32,433 nucleotides of DNA from Oscillospiraceae bacterium (GCA_014796735.1 JAAVIG010000219.1:1-32433); one strand, 5' to 3'; shown: positions 22,737 to 32,008, counted from the first letter of the stretch. The notes: generated by a model from the sequence alone, not told the origin. Translations and numbers: made by a program.

Positions 22737-23774
22737 TTATTTGCAATGCTGCAATATAATTTCGGGTATCTTAGTCAACGGTGCTTGCTGACAAACTCCG
22801 CCCATTTGATACGCCACCATAGGCATACCGTAAACCACACATGTTTCCTTATCCTGCCCTATGGTAAAGCCACCCTTGTCTCTTATCTTTTTAAGCCCCT
22901 TGGCTCCGTCCGAGCCCATTCCTGTAAGAATGGCGGCAACAGCGTTTCTCCCCGCCACGTCAGCCACACTGTCAAACAAAACGTCAACTGAGGGGCAGTG
23001 TCCCGAAACCTTTTCGCCCTCCTTGGAGGTCACATAATAACCCTTTGCGTCCTTAGCAAGCCTTAAATGAAATCCGCCCGCGCCGATTATTATTTTCCCT
23101 CTTTCAACTCTGTCCCCGTCCTGCGCTTCCTTACAGCTCATCTTGCATATGCGATCAAGCCGTTCGGCATACATTTTTGTGAATACGGGAGGCATGTGCT
23201 GAACTATAACGATACCGGGAGTATTTGCGGGCAGATCCTGTACCACTGCCAACAGTGCGTCGGTGCCGCCGGTGCTCGCGCCCAAGGCTATGACAAGGTC
23301 TTTATTGCTGCTGAAGTTTCCGCCCATAGCAATTTTTGCAATGCCTGCGGGAGCGGGCTTATCGGCAGGGTGACTGAAAAGCTTGACCTTTGCGATCGAA
23401 GCTATTTTGATTTTCTGCGCCAGCAGCTTTGCAAAATCTTCAATATCGCCTCTTGACTTTACCAAAGGCTTTTTTACAAAGTCGACCGCACCCGCGCTGA
23501 TAGCGTCAAAGGCGCTTATAGCGGTGGAAGTCACTACAACGGTTGGGATCGGACGTTTGGGAAGCAGTTCTTTGAGAAAATCGATACCGCTTACCCTCGG
23601 CATCTCCACGTCAAGTATAAGAACGTCGGGATTAAGCTTTTCTATCTTTTCCTTTGCCGTAAAAGCATCGACCGCGGTGCCTGCTATCTCGATACCCGCT
23701 TCTGCGCTAAGCAGCTTTGAAAGCGTTTCTCTGAAAACAAGCGAGTCATCTACAACTAAAACTTTAATCGCCAT
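22737..23774 (-). CDS. cheB: Chemotaxis response regulator / protein-glutamate methylesterase
   Basis: A 345-residue two-domain CheB. The N-terminal receiver domain has D9, D10 and phospho-acceptor D55 (LILDVEMPR), with T82/S83 and K102 in place. The C-terminal esterase has S167 (GASTGGT), H193 (VQHMPP) and D289 (MGSDGAKG), the expected catalytic triad that removes methyl groups from receptors and deamidates glutamines. GAGGAA lies before the ATG. It is the last gene of the cheA-W-R-B order. A 109-base AT-rich gap precedes it, so it may also have its own promoter. Confidence 0.95.
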   Translation of the reverse strand: MAIKVLVVDDSLVFRETLSKLLSAEAGIEIAGTAVDAFTAKEKIEKLNPDVLILDVEMPRVSGIDFLKELLPKRPIPTVVVTSTAISAFDAISAGAVDFVKKPLVKSRGDIEDFAKLLAQKIKIASIAKVKLFSHPADKPAPAGIAKIAMGGNFSSNKDLVIALGASTGGTDALLAVVQDLPANTPGIVIVQHMPPVFTKMYAERLDRICKMSCKEAQDGDRVERGKIIIGAGGFHLRLAKDAKGYYVTSKEGEKVSGHCPSVDVLFDSVADVAGRNAVAAILTGMGSDGAKGLKKIRDKGGFTIGQDKETCVVYGMPMVAYQMGGVCQQAPLTKIPEIILQHCK

Positions 23775-23883
23775 TATTTATTCCTCATAATTTAAAGTAT
23801 CAAATCTAAAAATCCGCTCCAAGCGTTTCCCTGAAGTACATGATTGTTATTATATTATATTATATGCCGTATTATTATAATTT

Positions 23884-24720
23884 TTACTTTTTGCCGTCGG
23901 GAAGGGGTTTTCTGTAAATCGCGGGCTTAATATACTGAAATCTTGTCTGTTCTCTGGGTACGCTTTCGGCATGACCGATAAAGAGGTATCCGCCGGGAGC
24001 AACAACATCATAGAAACGCTCCACAAGCGCAACCTTTGTAGGCAAGTCAAAATAGATCATTACGTTTCTGCAAAAAACTATATCATAAGGAACAACAGGC
24101 TTGGGGATAGGCTTCATAAGGTTGAAAGTTCCGAAGGTCACTTTTGAGGTAATGGTCTTGGAAACCTGATAACATTCGTTATCCAAGGGAGTAAAGTACT
24201 TTTTTACCCATGACGGTTCGAGATTTTTCATTCCCTCAACATGATAGATCGCCTTTTTAGCTTTGTTCATAACGTTTTCGGATATGTCCGAAGCGTAAAT
24301 GTTGGTATCCCACATAGAAGCGTTGGCACCGAAAAATTCCTGCATCTGCATCTGAGTGGTATATGCTTCCTCTCCGCTTGAACAGCCCGCGCTCCATATC
24401 TTAACATATTTTTTGGGACGGTTAAGCGATACTATATAAGGCAGGACTGTGTCCTTCATGTACTGATAGTGCTCCTGCTCACGCATAAAGAAGGTGTGAT
24501 TGGTGGTGAGCTTGTTTAAGAGCGCGATGATCTCCGTGCCGGATCTGTCGGCGTATACCGATTCAAGGTACTGGTGATAATCGGGAAAGCCCTTTGCCTT
24601 TATCTCGTTGCAAAGTCTGCCTTCGATAAGCACTCTTTTCTGAGCAAGGTTTATACCATAGTTATCGTAAATAAATTTAACAAGCTTGTTAAAATCCGCG
24701 TCGGTTATTTTAGGTATCAC
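23884..24720 (-). CDS. cheR: Chemotaxis receptor methyltransferase
   Basis: A 278-residue CheR that methylates chemoreceptor glutamates using SAM. The N-terminal helical domain covers about 1-75. Then NHTFFMRE and the SAM motif IWSAGCSSGEEAY at 108-120 are typical, as are YASDIS and DIVFCRNVMIYFD further on. No C-terminal TPR is present. The start is GTG at 24720, supported by AAGGAG six bases upstream; the next in-frame ATG would remove part of the helical domain. It pairs with CheB to set adaptation level. Confidence 0.94.
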   Translation of the reverse strand: MIPKITDADFNKLVKFIYDNYGINLAQKRVLIEGRLCNEIKAKGFPDYHQYLESVYADRSGTEIIALLNKLTTNHTFFMREQEHYQYMKDTVLPYIVSLNRPKKYVKIWSAGCSSGEEAYTTQMQMQEFFGANASMWDTNIYASDISENVMNKAKKAIYHVEGMKNLEPSWVKKYFTPLDNECYQVSKTITSKVTFGTFNLMKPIPKPVVPYDIVFCRNVMIYFDLPTKVALVERFYDVVAPGGYLFIGHAESVPREQTRFQYIKPAIYRKPLPDGKK

Positions 24721-24907
24721 TTTTGTTCTCCTTTCTGCCGTATCATTTTTTACTTAATGTATAAAGCAGCTATTTATCTACAAAATAAAAATTTTTTTCT
24801 TAAAAACCAACCCCCGTAAAATTTGGCTGTAAGCGCAGAAAGTGTTATGTTCCCGCGCTTTTTAACCATTTGCAGAGGTTGTTTTTATTACATTGTTTTC
24901 AGACGGC

Positions 24908-25441
24908 TTATTCCGCCGCAACCGCTTCCACGTCAAAATCGTCGTCGAAAATAAGCTTTTTTACGTCAAGGATCATTTTTATTGAATCATTGGTTTCAAG
25001 AATGTATTCAATGAATTTGTTGTTGTTGACGCGCTCCAGAGCGGGGATATCCGCCTTGTTCTCCGCCTTTACGGAAAGCACTTCAAGAACCTGATCAACG
25101 ATGATGCCTACCTGAATATCAAGATAGTTGATTATAACGGTACAGGTCTTGTCGTCGTATTCCCTTTCGGGCAGGTCAAAACGTGAGCGAATGTCTATAA
25201 CGGGAACGACCTTGCTTCTTACGTTGATAACGCCCTTTATATAGCACGGGATTCCGGGGACAACCGTGATATGGGGTATGCCTATAATTTCTGTAAGGTA
25301 GGAAATATCAACGCCGTAGACCCTGTCACCGATCTGAAAGGTAAGCGCTTTTGCGATTTCCGTTCCGCTGCTTTTTGAAGCGGTATTTATTTTTTCTTTC
25401 AGCTGTTGCTGCTGCTGAGTAAGATTATTCATGTCTGCCAT
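24908..25441 (-). CDS. cheW: Chemotaxis coupling protein
   Basis: A 177-residue CheW that links receptors to CheA at the membrane array. I prefer the ATG at 25441 (MADMNNLTQ) over the longer TTG frame, since an AAAGGA lies upstream (spacing about 14, long). After a Gln-rich start (TQQQQQLKEK) comes the CheW beta-barrel: LTFQIGDRVYGVDISYLTEI, then PGIPCYIKGVINVRSKVVPVID, typical family phrases, and IIVDQVLEVLSV. The C-terminus ends in an acidic tail. It is located between cheA and cheR. Confidence 0.92.
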   Translation of the reverse strand: MADMNNLTQQQQQLKEKINTASKSSGTEIAKALTFQIGDRVYGVDISYLTEIIGIPHITVVPGIPCYIKGVINVRSKVVPVIDIRSRFDLPEREYDDKTCTVIINYLDIQVGIIVDQVLEVLSVKAENKADIPALERVNNNKFIEYILETNDSIKMILDVKKLIFDDDFDVEAVAAE

Positions 25442-25548
25442 AATGCCGAAACCATTCCTTTCATTTTTCTGAGCGGGCGCCTGCAATATCGACGCTCTTT
25501 ATAGATGCCGAGGCGGCTTTATTCTCCGCCGCAGCCGTAAAGCGACGC

Positions 25549-27669
25549 TTACTGCTTATCGATAATATTATTAACGTCGATTATAAGAGAAATGCTGCCG
25601 TCACCCATTATGGAACAGCCCGACAAGCCCTCGGCTTTAAGATTGTAACGGGAAAGGTAAGCAGGGAAAGGCTTTACAACAACCTGCTGTTCGCCTATAA
25701 GCTTATCCGCAAACAAGCATACGCTCTTTCCGTCCGCTTCGACCAGAATAAGGATACCCTCTTCAAAATCGGTAATGTCGGTTTTGAGGTTGAACTTCTG
25801 GAAAAGCTTGAGGATAGGATAACATTCGCCTCTTATCATTATCATTTCGTTGCCCTGAGTATCGTAAATGATCTGATTGCTTGTTATCTTGAAGCTCTGC
25901 TTTATGGCGGAGGTGGGAACGGTAAAGATAATGTCGCCTACTCTTACCTCCATGCCGGCAATAATGGCAAGAGTAAGAGGAATTTTAATGATAAAGCTGC
26001 TGCCCTCGTAACGCTTGCTCTCCACAAAGATGCTGCCGCCCGATTTCTCTATGTTCTTTTTTACAACGTCCATGCCAACGCCTCTGCCGCTGTACTCCGT
26101 TACCTCGGTGTTGGTGGAGAAGCCGGGGAGCATTATCATGTTGTTGATCTCGCGCTCGCTGTATTCCGAGGCGGGCTTGGTCAGAAGTCCCGCGTCCTCA
26201 GCTTTCTGGAGCACCCTGTCGGTATCGATTCCGCCGCCGTCATCGGAAACGGTGATGATTACCTCTCCCGCGCTGCTGGTGGCGGAGAGCTTGATAGTAC
26301 CCTTTTCGGGCTTGCCGTGCTCTATTCTTTCGTTTACGTCCTCTTCTATGCCGTGATCCATACAGTTGCGGACAAGGTGCATAAGAGGATCGTTCAGGTT
26401 ATCAACGATAGACTTGTCAACCTCGGTGTCCTCGCCCTCGATAACAAGCTCAACGTTCTTGCCCAGCTTCTGCTTCATATCGCGGACGATCCTGTGCATT
26501 TTCTGGAAAGGACCTACAAGGGGAACCATTCGAATCGACATTACGGAATCCTGAAGCTCGTCTGTAAGCTTTCTCAGCTCTCTTGCCGCTTTCTGGAAGC
26601 TTTCCAGCTTTAAGCCCTCCAATTCAGGGTTGGAAACTACCATGGATTCAGTGGTAATGATTTCGCCGACTATATCGTGAAGCTGATCAAGCTTTTGCAG
26701 GTTAACGCTGATAAGGCTCTGCTTGCCGCCGCCGCTGACCTGCTGCTGAGCGGACTGCTGCTTTTCCTGCTTCTGTGCGGCCGCTGTCGCTGCGGGAGCC
26801 GGCTTTTTAGCGGGCGCGGGCTCCTTCTTGACCTCTGCGGGAGCGGGCTTGCTTTCGGCGGGCTTTTCGGCCGCGGGAGCAGGCTCCGCCGCGGGAGCGG
26901 GCGCCGCTTCTTCCTTTTCATTCTTTACTATTTCATATGTATCAACGTTAAGCGACTGTTCAATTACCTTGACAGCCTCTTCAACGTCAGCCTTGTTAAG
27001 AGTGATCAGGAATCCGTCTTCCTGTATCAGAGTGCCGCTTTCGGCGTTGCTTTCAACATCCTTGGGGAACCAATCGATAACGTCAAAGGATTCTTTAAGT
27101 CTGTTGAGCAGCAGTAACGCGCGGAGATTTTCCATTTTGCAGTCCTGTTCGAAGAACACTCTGATAACGGATTGATTCTCGCCCGCGGACACTGCCGACG
27201 TTTTTCCCGACGCCGCCGAAGCAGCATTCGCTTCCGCTTCCGCCTCGTCAAGCTCGCCCTTAAGTATCCTTGCGCCGTCCTCAAGCTTCGCGATCATCTC
27301 CGAGAAGTCGGTGCCTTCGTAATCGGGATTGTTTCTGATCTCCTCAATTTCTGCCTTAAACAGGTCGGACATCTGGAAAACAAGGTCATAAACAAAACCT
27401 ATATCTTTCATCTTAGAGGGGTCTTCTCTAATGATGAAAAACATATCCTCTCCTTTGTGTGCTAACTTTTGCAGGTTCTCAAAGCCCATCATAGCCGATG
27501 AACCCTTGACAGTGTGCATGATTCTGAAGACCTCGTTAATATCGTCCTCGGTGAACTCATTCGCCTGCTCTGTACGCAAAAGAATTTCGTCCAGCTGATC
27601 GATAAGTGTGGTGGTCTCAAAGAGATACATGTCCACCATGCCTTCCATTCCGGCTTCAACCTTTGCCAT
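25549..27669 (-). CDS. cheA: Chemotaxis histidine kinase
   Basis: A 706-residue cytoplasmic kinase with all five CheA modules. P1 (Hpt) carries phospho-acceptor H52 in MHTVKGSSAMMGF. P2 (about 165-245) binds CheY/CheB. An Ala/Pro/Glu/Lys-rich linker (about 250-315) follows. Then come the dimer helices (LISVNLQKLDQLHDIVGEI), the ATPase with N box LVRNCMDHGIEE and G1 DDGGGIDTDR, and a CheW-like C-terminus (AGMEVRVGDIIFTVPTSAI). AAAGGA precedes the ATG. It is the first gene of the leftward che group. CheY, CheC/CheD and receptors are not in the window. No good -35/-10 pair was found on this strand in the preceding 300 bases. Confidence 0.97.
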   Translation of the reverse strand: MAKVEAGMEGMVDMYLFETTTLIDQLDEILLRTEQANEFTEDDINEVFRIMHTVKGSSAMMGFENLQKLAHKGEDMFFIIREDPSKMKDIGFVYDLVFQMSDLFKAEIEEIRNNPDYEGTDFSEMIAKLEDGARILKGELDEAEAEANAASAASGKTSAVSAGENQSVIRVFFEQDCKMENLRALLLLNRLKESFDVIDWFPKDVESNAESGTLIQEDGFLITLNKADVEEAVKVIEQSLNVDTYEIVKNEKEEAAPAPAAEPAPAAEKPAESKPAPAEVKKEPAPAKKPAPAATAAAQKQEKQQSAQQQVSGGGKQSLISVNLQKLDQLHDIVGEIITTESMVVSNPELEGLKLESFQKAARELRKLTDELQDSVMSIRMVPLVGPFQKMHRIVRDMKQKLGKNVELVIEGEDTEVDKSIVDNLNDPLMHLVRNCMDHGIEEDVNERIEHGKPEKGTIKLSATSSAGEVIITVSDDGGGIDTDRVLQKAEDAGLLTKPASEYSEREINNMIMLPGFSTNTEVTEYSGRGVGMDVVKKNIEKSGGSIFVESKRYEGSSFIIKIPLTLAIIAGMEVRVGDIIFTVPTSAIKQSFKITSNQIIYDTQGNEMIMIRGECYPILKLFQKFNLKTDITDFEEGILILVEADGKSVCLFADKLIGEQQVVVKPFPAYLSRYNLKAEGLSGCSIMGDGSISLIIDVNNIIDKQ

Positions 27670-28037
27670 TTTTCTGACCTATCCTTTCATATTTTTAGCT
27701 TAGAACCCTGTCCCGAGCCGCCGCAGGGCATTTTTGGGAATACGCTTTCCAAAGCGGCTGCCTTGATGTATTTCCGACGGCGGCGTGTCTGCGTCAGAGA
27801 TTTTCCGCCGAGCTTCGGACAGGCATTTGCTTTGGCAGGGTGTTTTCCGAAAACACGAGTGCTTTTGCCGTGACAGTATCCTAAAGAAAAATTTGCTGAT
27901 GATAAATTTGGACTGATTTATTGAAATTTTTGCTGATATATGATAAAATGTTTTTGGAACATTTTATTTAATGATAATTTGCCCTTGCACTTCTTATATA
28001 ATTGATTGGCGATTTGACCGCCGGAAAGGATTTACCT
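27670..28037. other. Divergent region between cheA and the FliK-like gene
   Basis: 368 bases. The cheA-proximal half (27703-27857) is hairpin-rich: CCTGTCC (27707-27713) with GGACAGG (27817-27823), CGGCGG with CCGCCG (27805-27810), and the palindrome GTGTTTTCCGAAAACAC (27840-27856). If transcribed toward cheA it would be a folded leader. The right half is AT-rich and holds the promoter at 27921-27949. Confidence 0.5.
27921..27967 (+). promoter_or_regulatory. Promoter with overlapping palindromic operator
   Basis: TTGAAA (27921-27926), 17 bases, TAAAAT (27944-27949) gives a strong sigma-A match for the FliK-like gene. A perfect 10-bp inverted repeat, ATAAAATGTT (27943-27952) and AACATTTTAT (27958-27967), covers the -10 and the start point, a classic place for a repressor site. 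Confidence 0.68.
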
Positions 28038-30539
28038 ATGCCACAGATTCCTCAGATATCGGGACCGCTTACCGGCGGTAAAACCTTAACCTCGGGAAAT
28101 AACGGAAGCAGTACCCCCCAGAACGGAGAAGCTTTTTCCATAGACGGAGTAAACGCCGTACAAAGACCTGCGGGAGTCACTCAGAAGGGCGGCGCGGCAG
28201 GCGCCGAGAACCAAGGCGTTTCAAGCGGCTCTGCGGGATCGATAGGAGTTCCTGCCGCAAAAGACCCGTCAATGGCGGTGGAAACACTGCACGACGTATT
28301 TTCGGGGGACCTTCTCGAAAACGCCAAGCTGAACGGCTATACCGAGCTGGTAGGGGAGATCGACGATCTTACAAAAGCCATTTATATAAATCCCGATAAG
28401 CTTTTGAACGAGATACTCACTCAGGAAAAGGACAACACCGTTTTTTCGGGCAACGAGCTTTTTGACATTCTCCGAACCGTCTGCGCCGAATCGGGAGACG
28501 ACACCAAGGAATTGGTGGCAAACCTCTTAAAGAGCCTGAATTATGCCATGAGCAGAAACGAGATAATCGACGCGGTCAAAAACAATATAAAATTCTTGTC
28601 GGAATATTTCGGAAAGAACACAACTCTTTCAAAAAACCTTGCCGCTCTTTATCAGAAGTGGGAGAGCGGAAATCCCGAGCAGAATTTCGAAAGTCTTAAA
28701 AACGAGACCGCCGCGATCATGCGTACCATTGCGGGAAGTCTTCAGAGCGACAGCCGCACCGAAACCTTGGTGCCTTTGGTAACTCACAACCTTTCCCGCT
28801 ACAATACCAACGAGTATATGATGAAAGAAGCGTTTTCTCAGCTTATGTCTCAGATACCCTCTTCATCTACCCGCGAGGCACTCAGCAAGGCGTTCACTGA
28901 ATTTGTCTCCAAGCTGCTCACAAACTCATATAATAATAATACTACAAAAACGGCAGAAAATCAAGTAGCTAATGAAAATTTTGATGTTTCTGCCGAAAAA
29001 GCTTCGATTTTAGCTTATATAAACGCTCTTGCAGAGGGTAAGGAAAAGCCCTCCGAAGCGGAAAATGGTAATATTGCACAAAATTTAGCGGATTTTCAAG
29101 GTACAAATGACGAAGCCGAAAAAAGCGCCTCGAGAATACCCGGCAGAAGCGTTACTTATACGCTTCCCGAAACGGAGGAAACGGCACAGGCGGAATACGG
29201 CGCACTCTCTCAGCAGAATTCCCGGGCGGATATTGAAGCGCAGAGAGCGGCAAATTTTAAAAGCGCCGTTCCCATATCCGATACAAGGATAAATTACCTC
29301 TTAAATAACTTCCAAAGCGAAAGCATAACCGCCAAGGACGCTTTGACGCAGCTTTTGTCGCTGGTTATCCCTCAGAACGACTCAAACGCGGCAGAAGCGC
29401 TGCAAAATATAGTGTCAAACACGCAGAGCACCGATCAGATGGTGAGCTTCTTAAACGATGTTTTAAGAACTATCCCCGACATTCCCGAGCGGCAGACCCT
29501 ATACGACGCGCTCGAAACGGTTATGGAGGCAGTTGTGCAATCCGACAGTCCTACGGAAAGCAACGACGTTTCGGCGGAAAAGGTGGCTATTTTAGCGTAT
29601 CTTTCCAAGCTGACGGGGGGCGCGGAATCTGCGGAAAAAGTTTTGTCCTCCATAGTCAGCGGGGACTCCTCCGAGATCGATACCGAGACGCAGAACGAAG
29701 CCTACAAAAGCGCGATCCAGCTCACCGAAAGCCGCATAGACTATATTCTCAGCAATTACCAAAGCAGCGTGACTACGGGAAAGGACGCCATAGGACAGCT
29801 TTTAGCCCTGCTTATCCCTAAGGATAACCCGGACGCTGCGGACGTAATGAAAACGGTGGTAAGGGGTACGGATAATTTATCGGATATGGTGGATTTTTTA
29901 AACAGGGTGCTGGAAAATACCCCCGACATACCCGAACGCCAGACCCTTTGCGACGCTTTCGAGAACATAATAGGCGGTATGGCGCAGAAGCAGGAGATGC
30001 CCGCTCACAATCAGGGCGGCTACGAATCCGAGACCATGAAGGCGCTGACCTCGTTTATCGACCGCAACGTAAATCACCCCGCTATCAGAGGAATAGACAA
30101 CTTTAACGCTTCTAACCTGCTGCAAAGCATGCTAAACGCTCCCGGTGTGTTTACGCCCCTTGCTCACTATATCATTCCCCTGCAGGTGGAGGATACAAGA
30201 GCCTTCGGCGAGCTTTGGGTGGACAACGACAACACCTCCTCGGGCAAGGCGGGAGAGGAAAAGCGTTATCACCTGTTCCTTACCTTTGACGTGGAAGCGG
30301 TGGGAAGATTCGAGGTGGACGCTTACAGCAGCGGTAAGGAGCTGAATCTTTCGGTGCTTTACCCCAAAAGCTACCGCTACCGCGTTTCCAATCTGACGGA
30401 TAAGATAACCAGAATAGCAGCGGGCGTGGGATACAACGTTCAGAATTTCAAAACGGGACTTTTAGTGAAGCCCCATACCCTTGCGGAAACCTTCCCGAGG
30501 ATCAACGAAAACAGAAAAAGCTTTGACGTTAAAGCGTAA
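28038..30539 (+). CDS. Large FliK-like (YlqG-type) protein with internal repeats
   Basis: An 833-residue protein; the ATG at 28038 has AAAGGA eight bases upstream, while the longer frame to 28002 lacks one. The start is Gly/Ser/Asn-rich and probably disordered. Two long repeats follow, beginning DVSAEK at residues ~316 and ~510, sharing ILAY, SRINYLL-type, KDAxxQLLxLxIP and PDIPERQTLxDA phrases at a period of about 194. A weaker third unit may lie before them. The C-terminal ~120 residues (LWVDND, FDVEAVGRFEVDAY, NLSVLYPKSYRYRVSNL) look like the FliK hook-length C-terminal domain. With the next gene it matches the ylqG-ylqH pair of Bacillus. The role is likely linked to flagellar export but unproven. 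Confidence 0.75.
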   Translation: MPQIPQISGPLTGGKTLTSGNNGSSTPQNGEAFSIDGVNAVQRPAGVTQKGGAAGAENQGVSSGSAGSIGVPAAKDPSMAVETLHDVFSGDLLENAKLNGYTELVGEIDDLTKAIYINPDKLLNEILTQEKDNTVFSGNELFDILRTVCAESGDDTKELVANLLKSLNYAMSRNEIIDAVKNNIKFLSEYFGKNTTLSKNLAALYQKWESGNPEQNFESLKNETAAIMRTIAGSLQSDSRTETLVPLVTHNLSRYNTNEYMMKEAFSQLMSQIPSSSTREALSKAFTEFVSKLLTNSYNNNTTKTAENQVANENFDVSAEKASILAYINALAEGKEKPSEAENGNIAQNLADFQGTNDEAEKSASRIPGRSVTYTLPETEETAQAEYGALSQQNSRADIEAQRAANFKSAVPISDTRINYLLNNFQSESITAKDALTQLLSLVIPQNDSNAAEALQNIVSNTQSTDQMVSFLNDVLRTIPDIPERQTLYDALETVMEAVVQSDSPTESNDVSAEKVAILAYLSKLTGGAESAEKVLSSIVSGDSSEIDTETQNEAYKSAIQLTESRIDYILSNYQSSVTTGKDAIGQLLALLIPKDNPDAADVMKTVVRGTDNLSDMVDFLNRVLENTPDIPERQTLCDAFENIIGGMAQKQEMPAHNQGGYESETMKALTSFIDRNVNHPAIRGIDNFNASNLLQSMLNAPGVFTPLAHYIIPLQVEDTRAFGELWVDNDNTSSGKAGEEKRYHLFLTFDVEAVGRFEVDAYSSGKELNLSVLYPKSYRYRVSNLTDKITRIAAGVGYNVQNFKTGLLVKPHTLAETFPRINENRKSFDVKA

Positions 30540-30602
30540 TTTTTATACTTTTTGGAATTACTCTAACAATATTATACATAAAGTAAAAAGGAGAAATAAA
30601 AA

Positions 30603-30890
30603 ATGCCTAAACATAAAGCCTTTGGACAATCCGCAGCCGTCGCTTTAAAATACAATCCCGATCTTAACTACGCCCCCATAGTCGTAGCTTCGGGAATGGG
30701 CGAGCTTGCGAAAAAAATACTGAATATAGCCGATGAAAACGGGGTGCCAATATATCGCGACGACAGCGCCGCCGCCCTGCTGGTAATGTTAGGCGCGGGA
30801 GAACATGTGCCGCCCGAGCTGTACAAGGTCGTCGCGGCGATTTACGCGCAGGTGGTTTTTGACGCCAACGACATTAAGAAAATGAGATGA
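30603..30890 (+). CDS. Stand-alone FlhB C-terminal domain protein (YlqH-like)
   Basis: A 95-residue soluble protein matching only the cytoplasmic tail of FlhB/EscU, the export switch of flagellar secretion. Its AVALKYNPDLNYAPIVVASG corresponds to the region just after the NPTH self-cleavage site, and GVPIYRDDSAAALLVMLGAG and VPPELYKVVAAIYAQV follow the FlhB pattern. The membrane part and the NPTH motif are absent. AAGGAG lies about eight bases before the ATG. It is 63 bases after the FliK-like gene, as in Bacillus ylqG-ylqH. In full-length FlhB this region binds FliK, which suggests the two products interact. Confidence 0.9.
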   Translation: MPKHKAFGQSAAVALKYNPDLNYAPIVVASGMGELAKKILNIADENGVPIYRDDSAAALLVMLGAGEHVPPELYKVVAAIYAQVVFDANDIKKMR

Positions 30891-30913
30891 TCTTTAGAGG
30901 AACGCAAAAGCAA

Positions 30914-31005
30914 AAATCGTTCATATAATTTATGACTGTGAACGTTTTTGACGAAAACGGGCTGCCGAAAATGACAAAAGTCACGGACGACAGCCCATAA
31001 TTTTT
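30914..31005 (+). terminator. Two hairpins ending in a T-run after the FlhB-like gene
   Basis: First stem: CGTTCA with TGAACG, flanked by A- and T-runs, 30914-30948. Second stem: GGGCTG (30959-30964) with CAGCCC (30991-30996), and an inner TGAC/GTCA, followed by ATAATTTTTAT. The second is a reasonable terminator. The first could act in either direction. Confidence 0.65.
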
Positions 31006-31072
31006 ATATCCGCAATTTAAGTCAAGAAATTGTTTTCATTATCCTTTAAAATAAAAGCGAGGAGGCGAGGTA

Positions 31073-32008
31073 ATGAGTGAAAACAGCCGTTCGGAAGCCG
31101 TAAAGAAAATGCTTGAATATATCGGCGCCCACTTGCGGGAGCCGCTGACTTTAAGCCTTATAGCAAAAGCCGCCGGTTATTCTCAGTACCACGCGGCACG
31201 GATTTTCAAAGAGGAAACGAATTTATCACCCTTTGAATATATCCGCCGTGAAAGGCTGACCGAAGCCGCTCACGCGCTCAGGAACGAACCTTCGAGAGTG
31301 TTGGACGTCGCACTCGATTTTGTGTTCGACAGCCATGAGGGGTTTACAAGAGCTTTTACAAACGCTTTCGGGATTGCGCCAAAAAAATTCGCGCTGTATC
31401 CCGAGCCCGACGACTGGAATATCCCGTTTTACTACCTTGACCGCCTTAAAACCAAATCGCTTAACACGAAAGGAAGTGTCCGGAAAATGGAAACAAACGT
31501 AATTTTCGCACAGATCATGGAACGTCCCGCACGTAAACTGCTTTTGTACAGAAGCAAAAACGCGGCGGAATACTATCAGTACAATGAGGAAATAGCGAAT
31601 GATCCTCCTCAAAGTCTTAACGGTATGCACCCGTGGGATTATTTATGCGGGGTAAAGGAAGCTCTTTACGAGCCTGTGGGAGTGTGGCTGCCCGAAAACA
31701 TGAGACCCGAGGGAACGGGCATATACGCTCATGCTGTGGAGGTGCCCGAAAATTACTCGGGTGAAATTCCCGAGGGCTTTGACATTATTGACTTACCGCC
31801 CTGCAAGTATTTTGTTTTTCAGGGGGAGCCCTATGATGAAAAGGGAGACCAAGCCTCGGTCGGCACGTGCATGAACAACATTGAAAAATTCAATCCCCAG
31901 GTATACGGCTATCGGTGGTGCGATGAACTGGGTCCCAGATTTCAGCTTGCTCCGATGGGCTGGAGAGGTTATATTGAGGGCAGACCTGTCAAGGAAGGAA
32001 ATAATTAA
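31073..32008 (+). CDS. AraC-family regulator with GyrI-like effector domain
   Basis: A 311-residue protein. Residues ~8-105 hold the double helix-turn-helix of the AraC/XylS family (LSLIAKAAGYSQYHAARIFK, then VLDVALDFVFDSHEGFTRAFTNAFGIAPKKF). Residues ~125-305 are a GyrI-like/bacterial effector-binding domain (YAHAVEVPENYSGEIPEGFD; PPCKYFVFQGEP), as in Rob and SoxS-related multidrug sensors that bind small hydrophobic compounds. AGGAGG lies eight bases before the ATG. No transporter or enzyme sits next to it in the window, so its targets are elsewhere or beyond the right edge. Confidence 0.9.
   Translation: MSENSRSEAVKKMLEYIGAHLREPLTLSLIAKAAGYSQYHAARIFKEETNLSPFEYIRRERLTEAAHALRNEPSRVLDVALDFVFDSHEGFTRAFTNAFGIAPKKFALYPEPDDWNIPFYYLDRLKTKSLNTKGSVRKMETNVIFAQIMERPARKLLLYRSKNAAEYYQYNEEIANDPPQSLNGMHPWDYLCGVKEALYEPVGVWLPENMRPEGTGIYAHAVEVPENYSGEIPEGFDIIDLPPCKYFVFQGEPYDEKGDQASVGTCMNNIEKFNPQVYGYRWCDELGPRFQLAPMGWRGYIEGRPVKEGNN

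Noticed and set aside
26677..27117. 146-residue plus-strand frame inside cheA
   Set aside because: Leu/Gly/Ser-rich complement of the Ala/Pro/Lys linker of CheA, without a ribosome site.
27670..28037. Flagellar sigma-28 promoter before the che or FliK-like genes
   Set aside because: I looked for a GCCGATAA-type -10 on both strands and saw none; the only convincing promoter is sigma-A-like.
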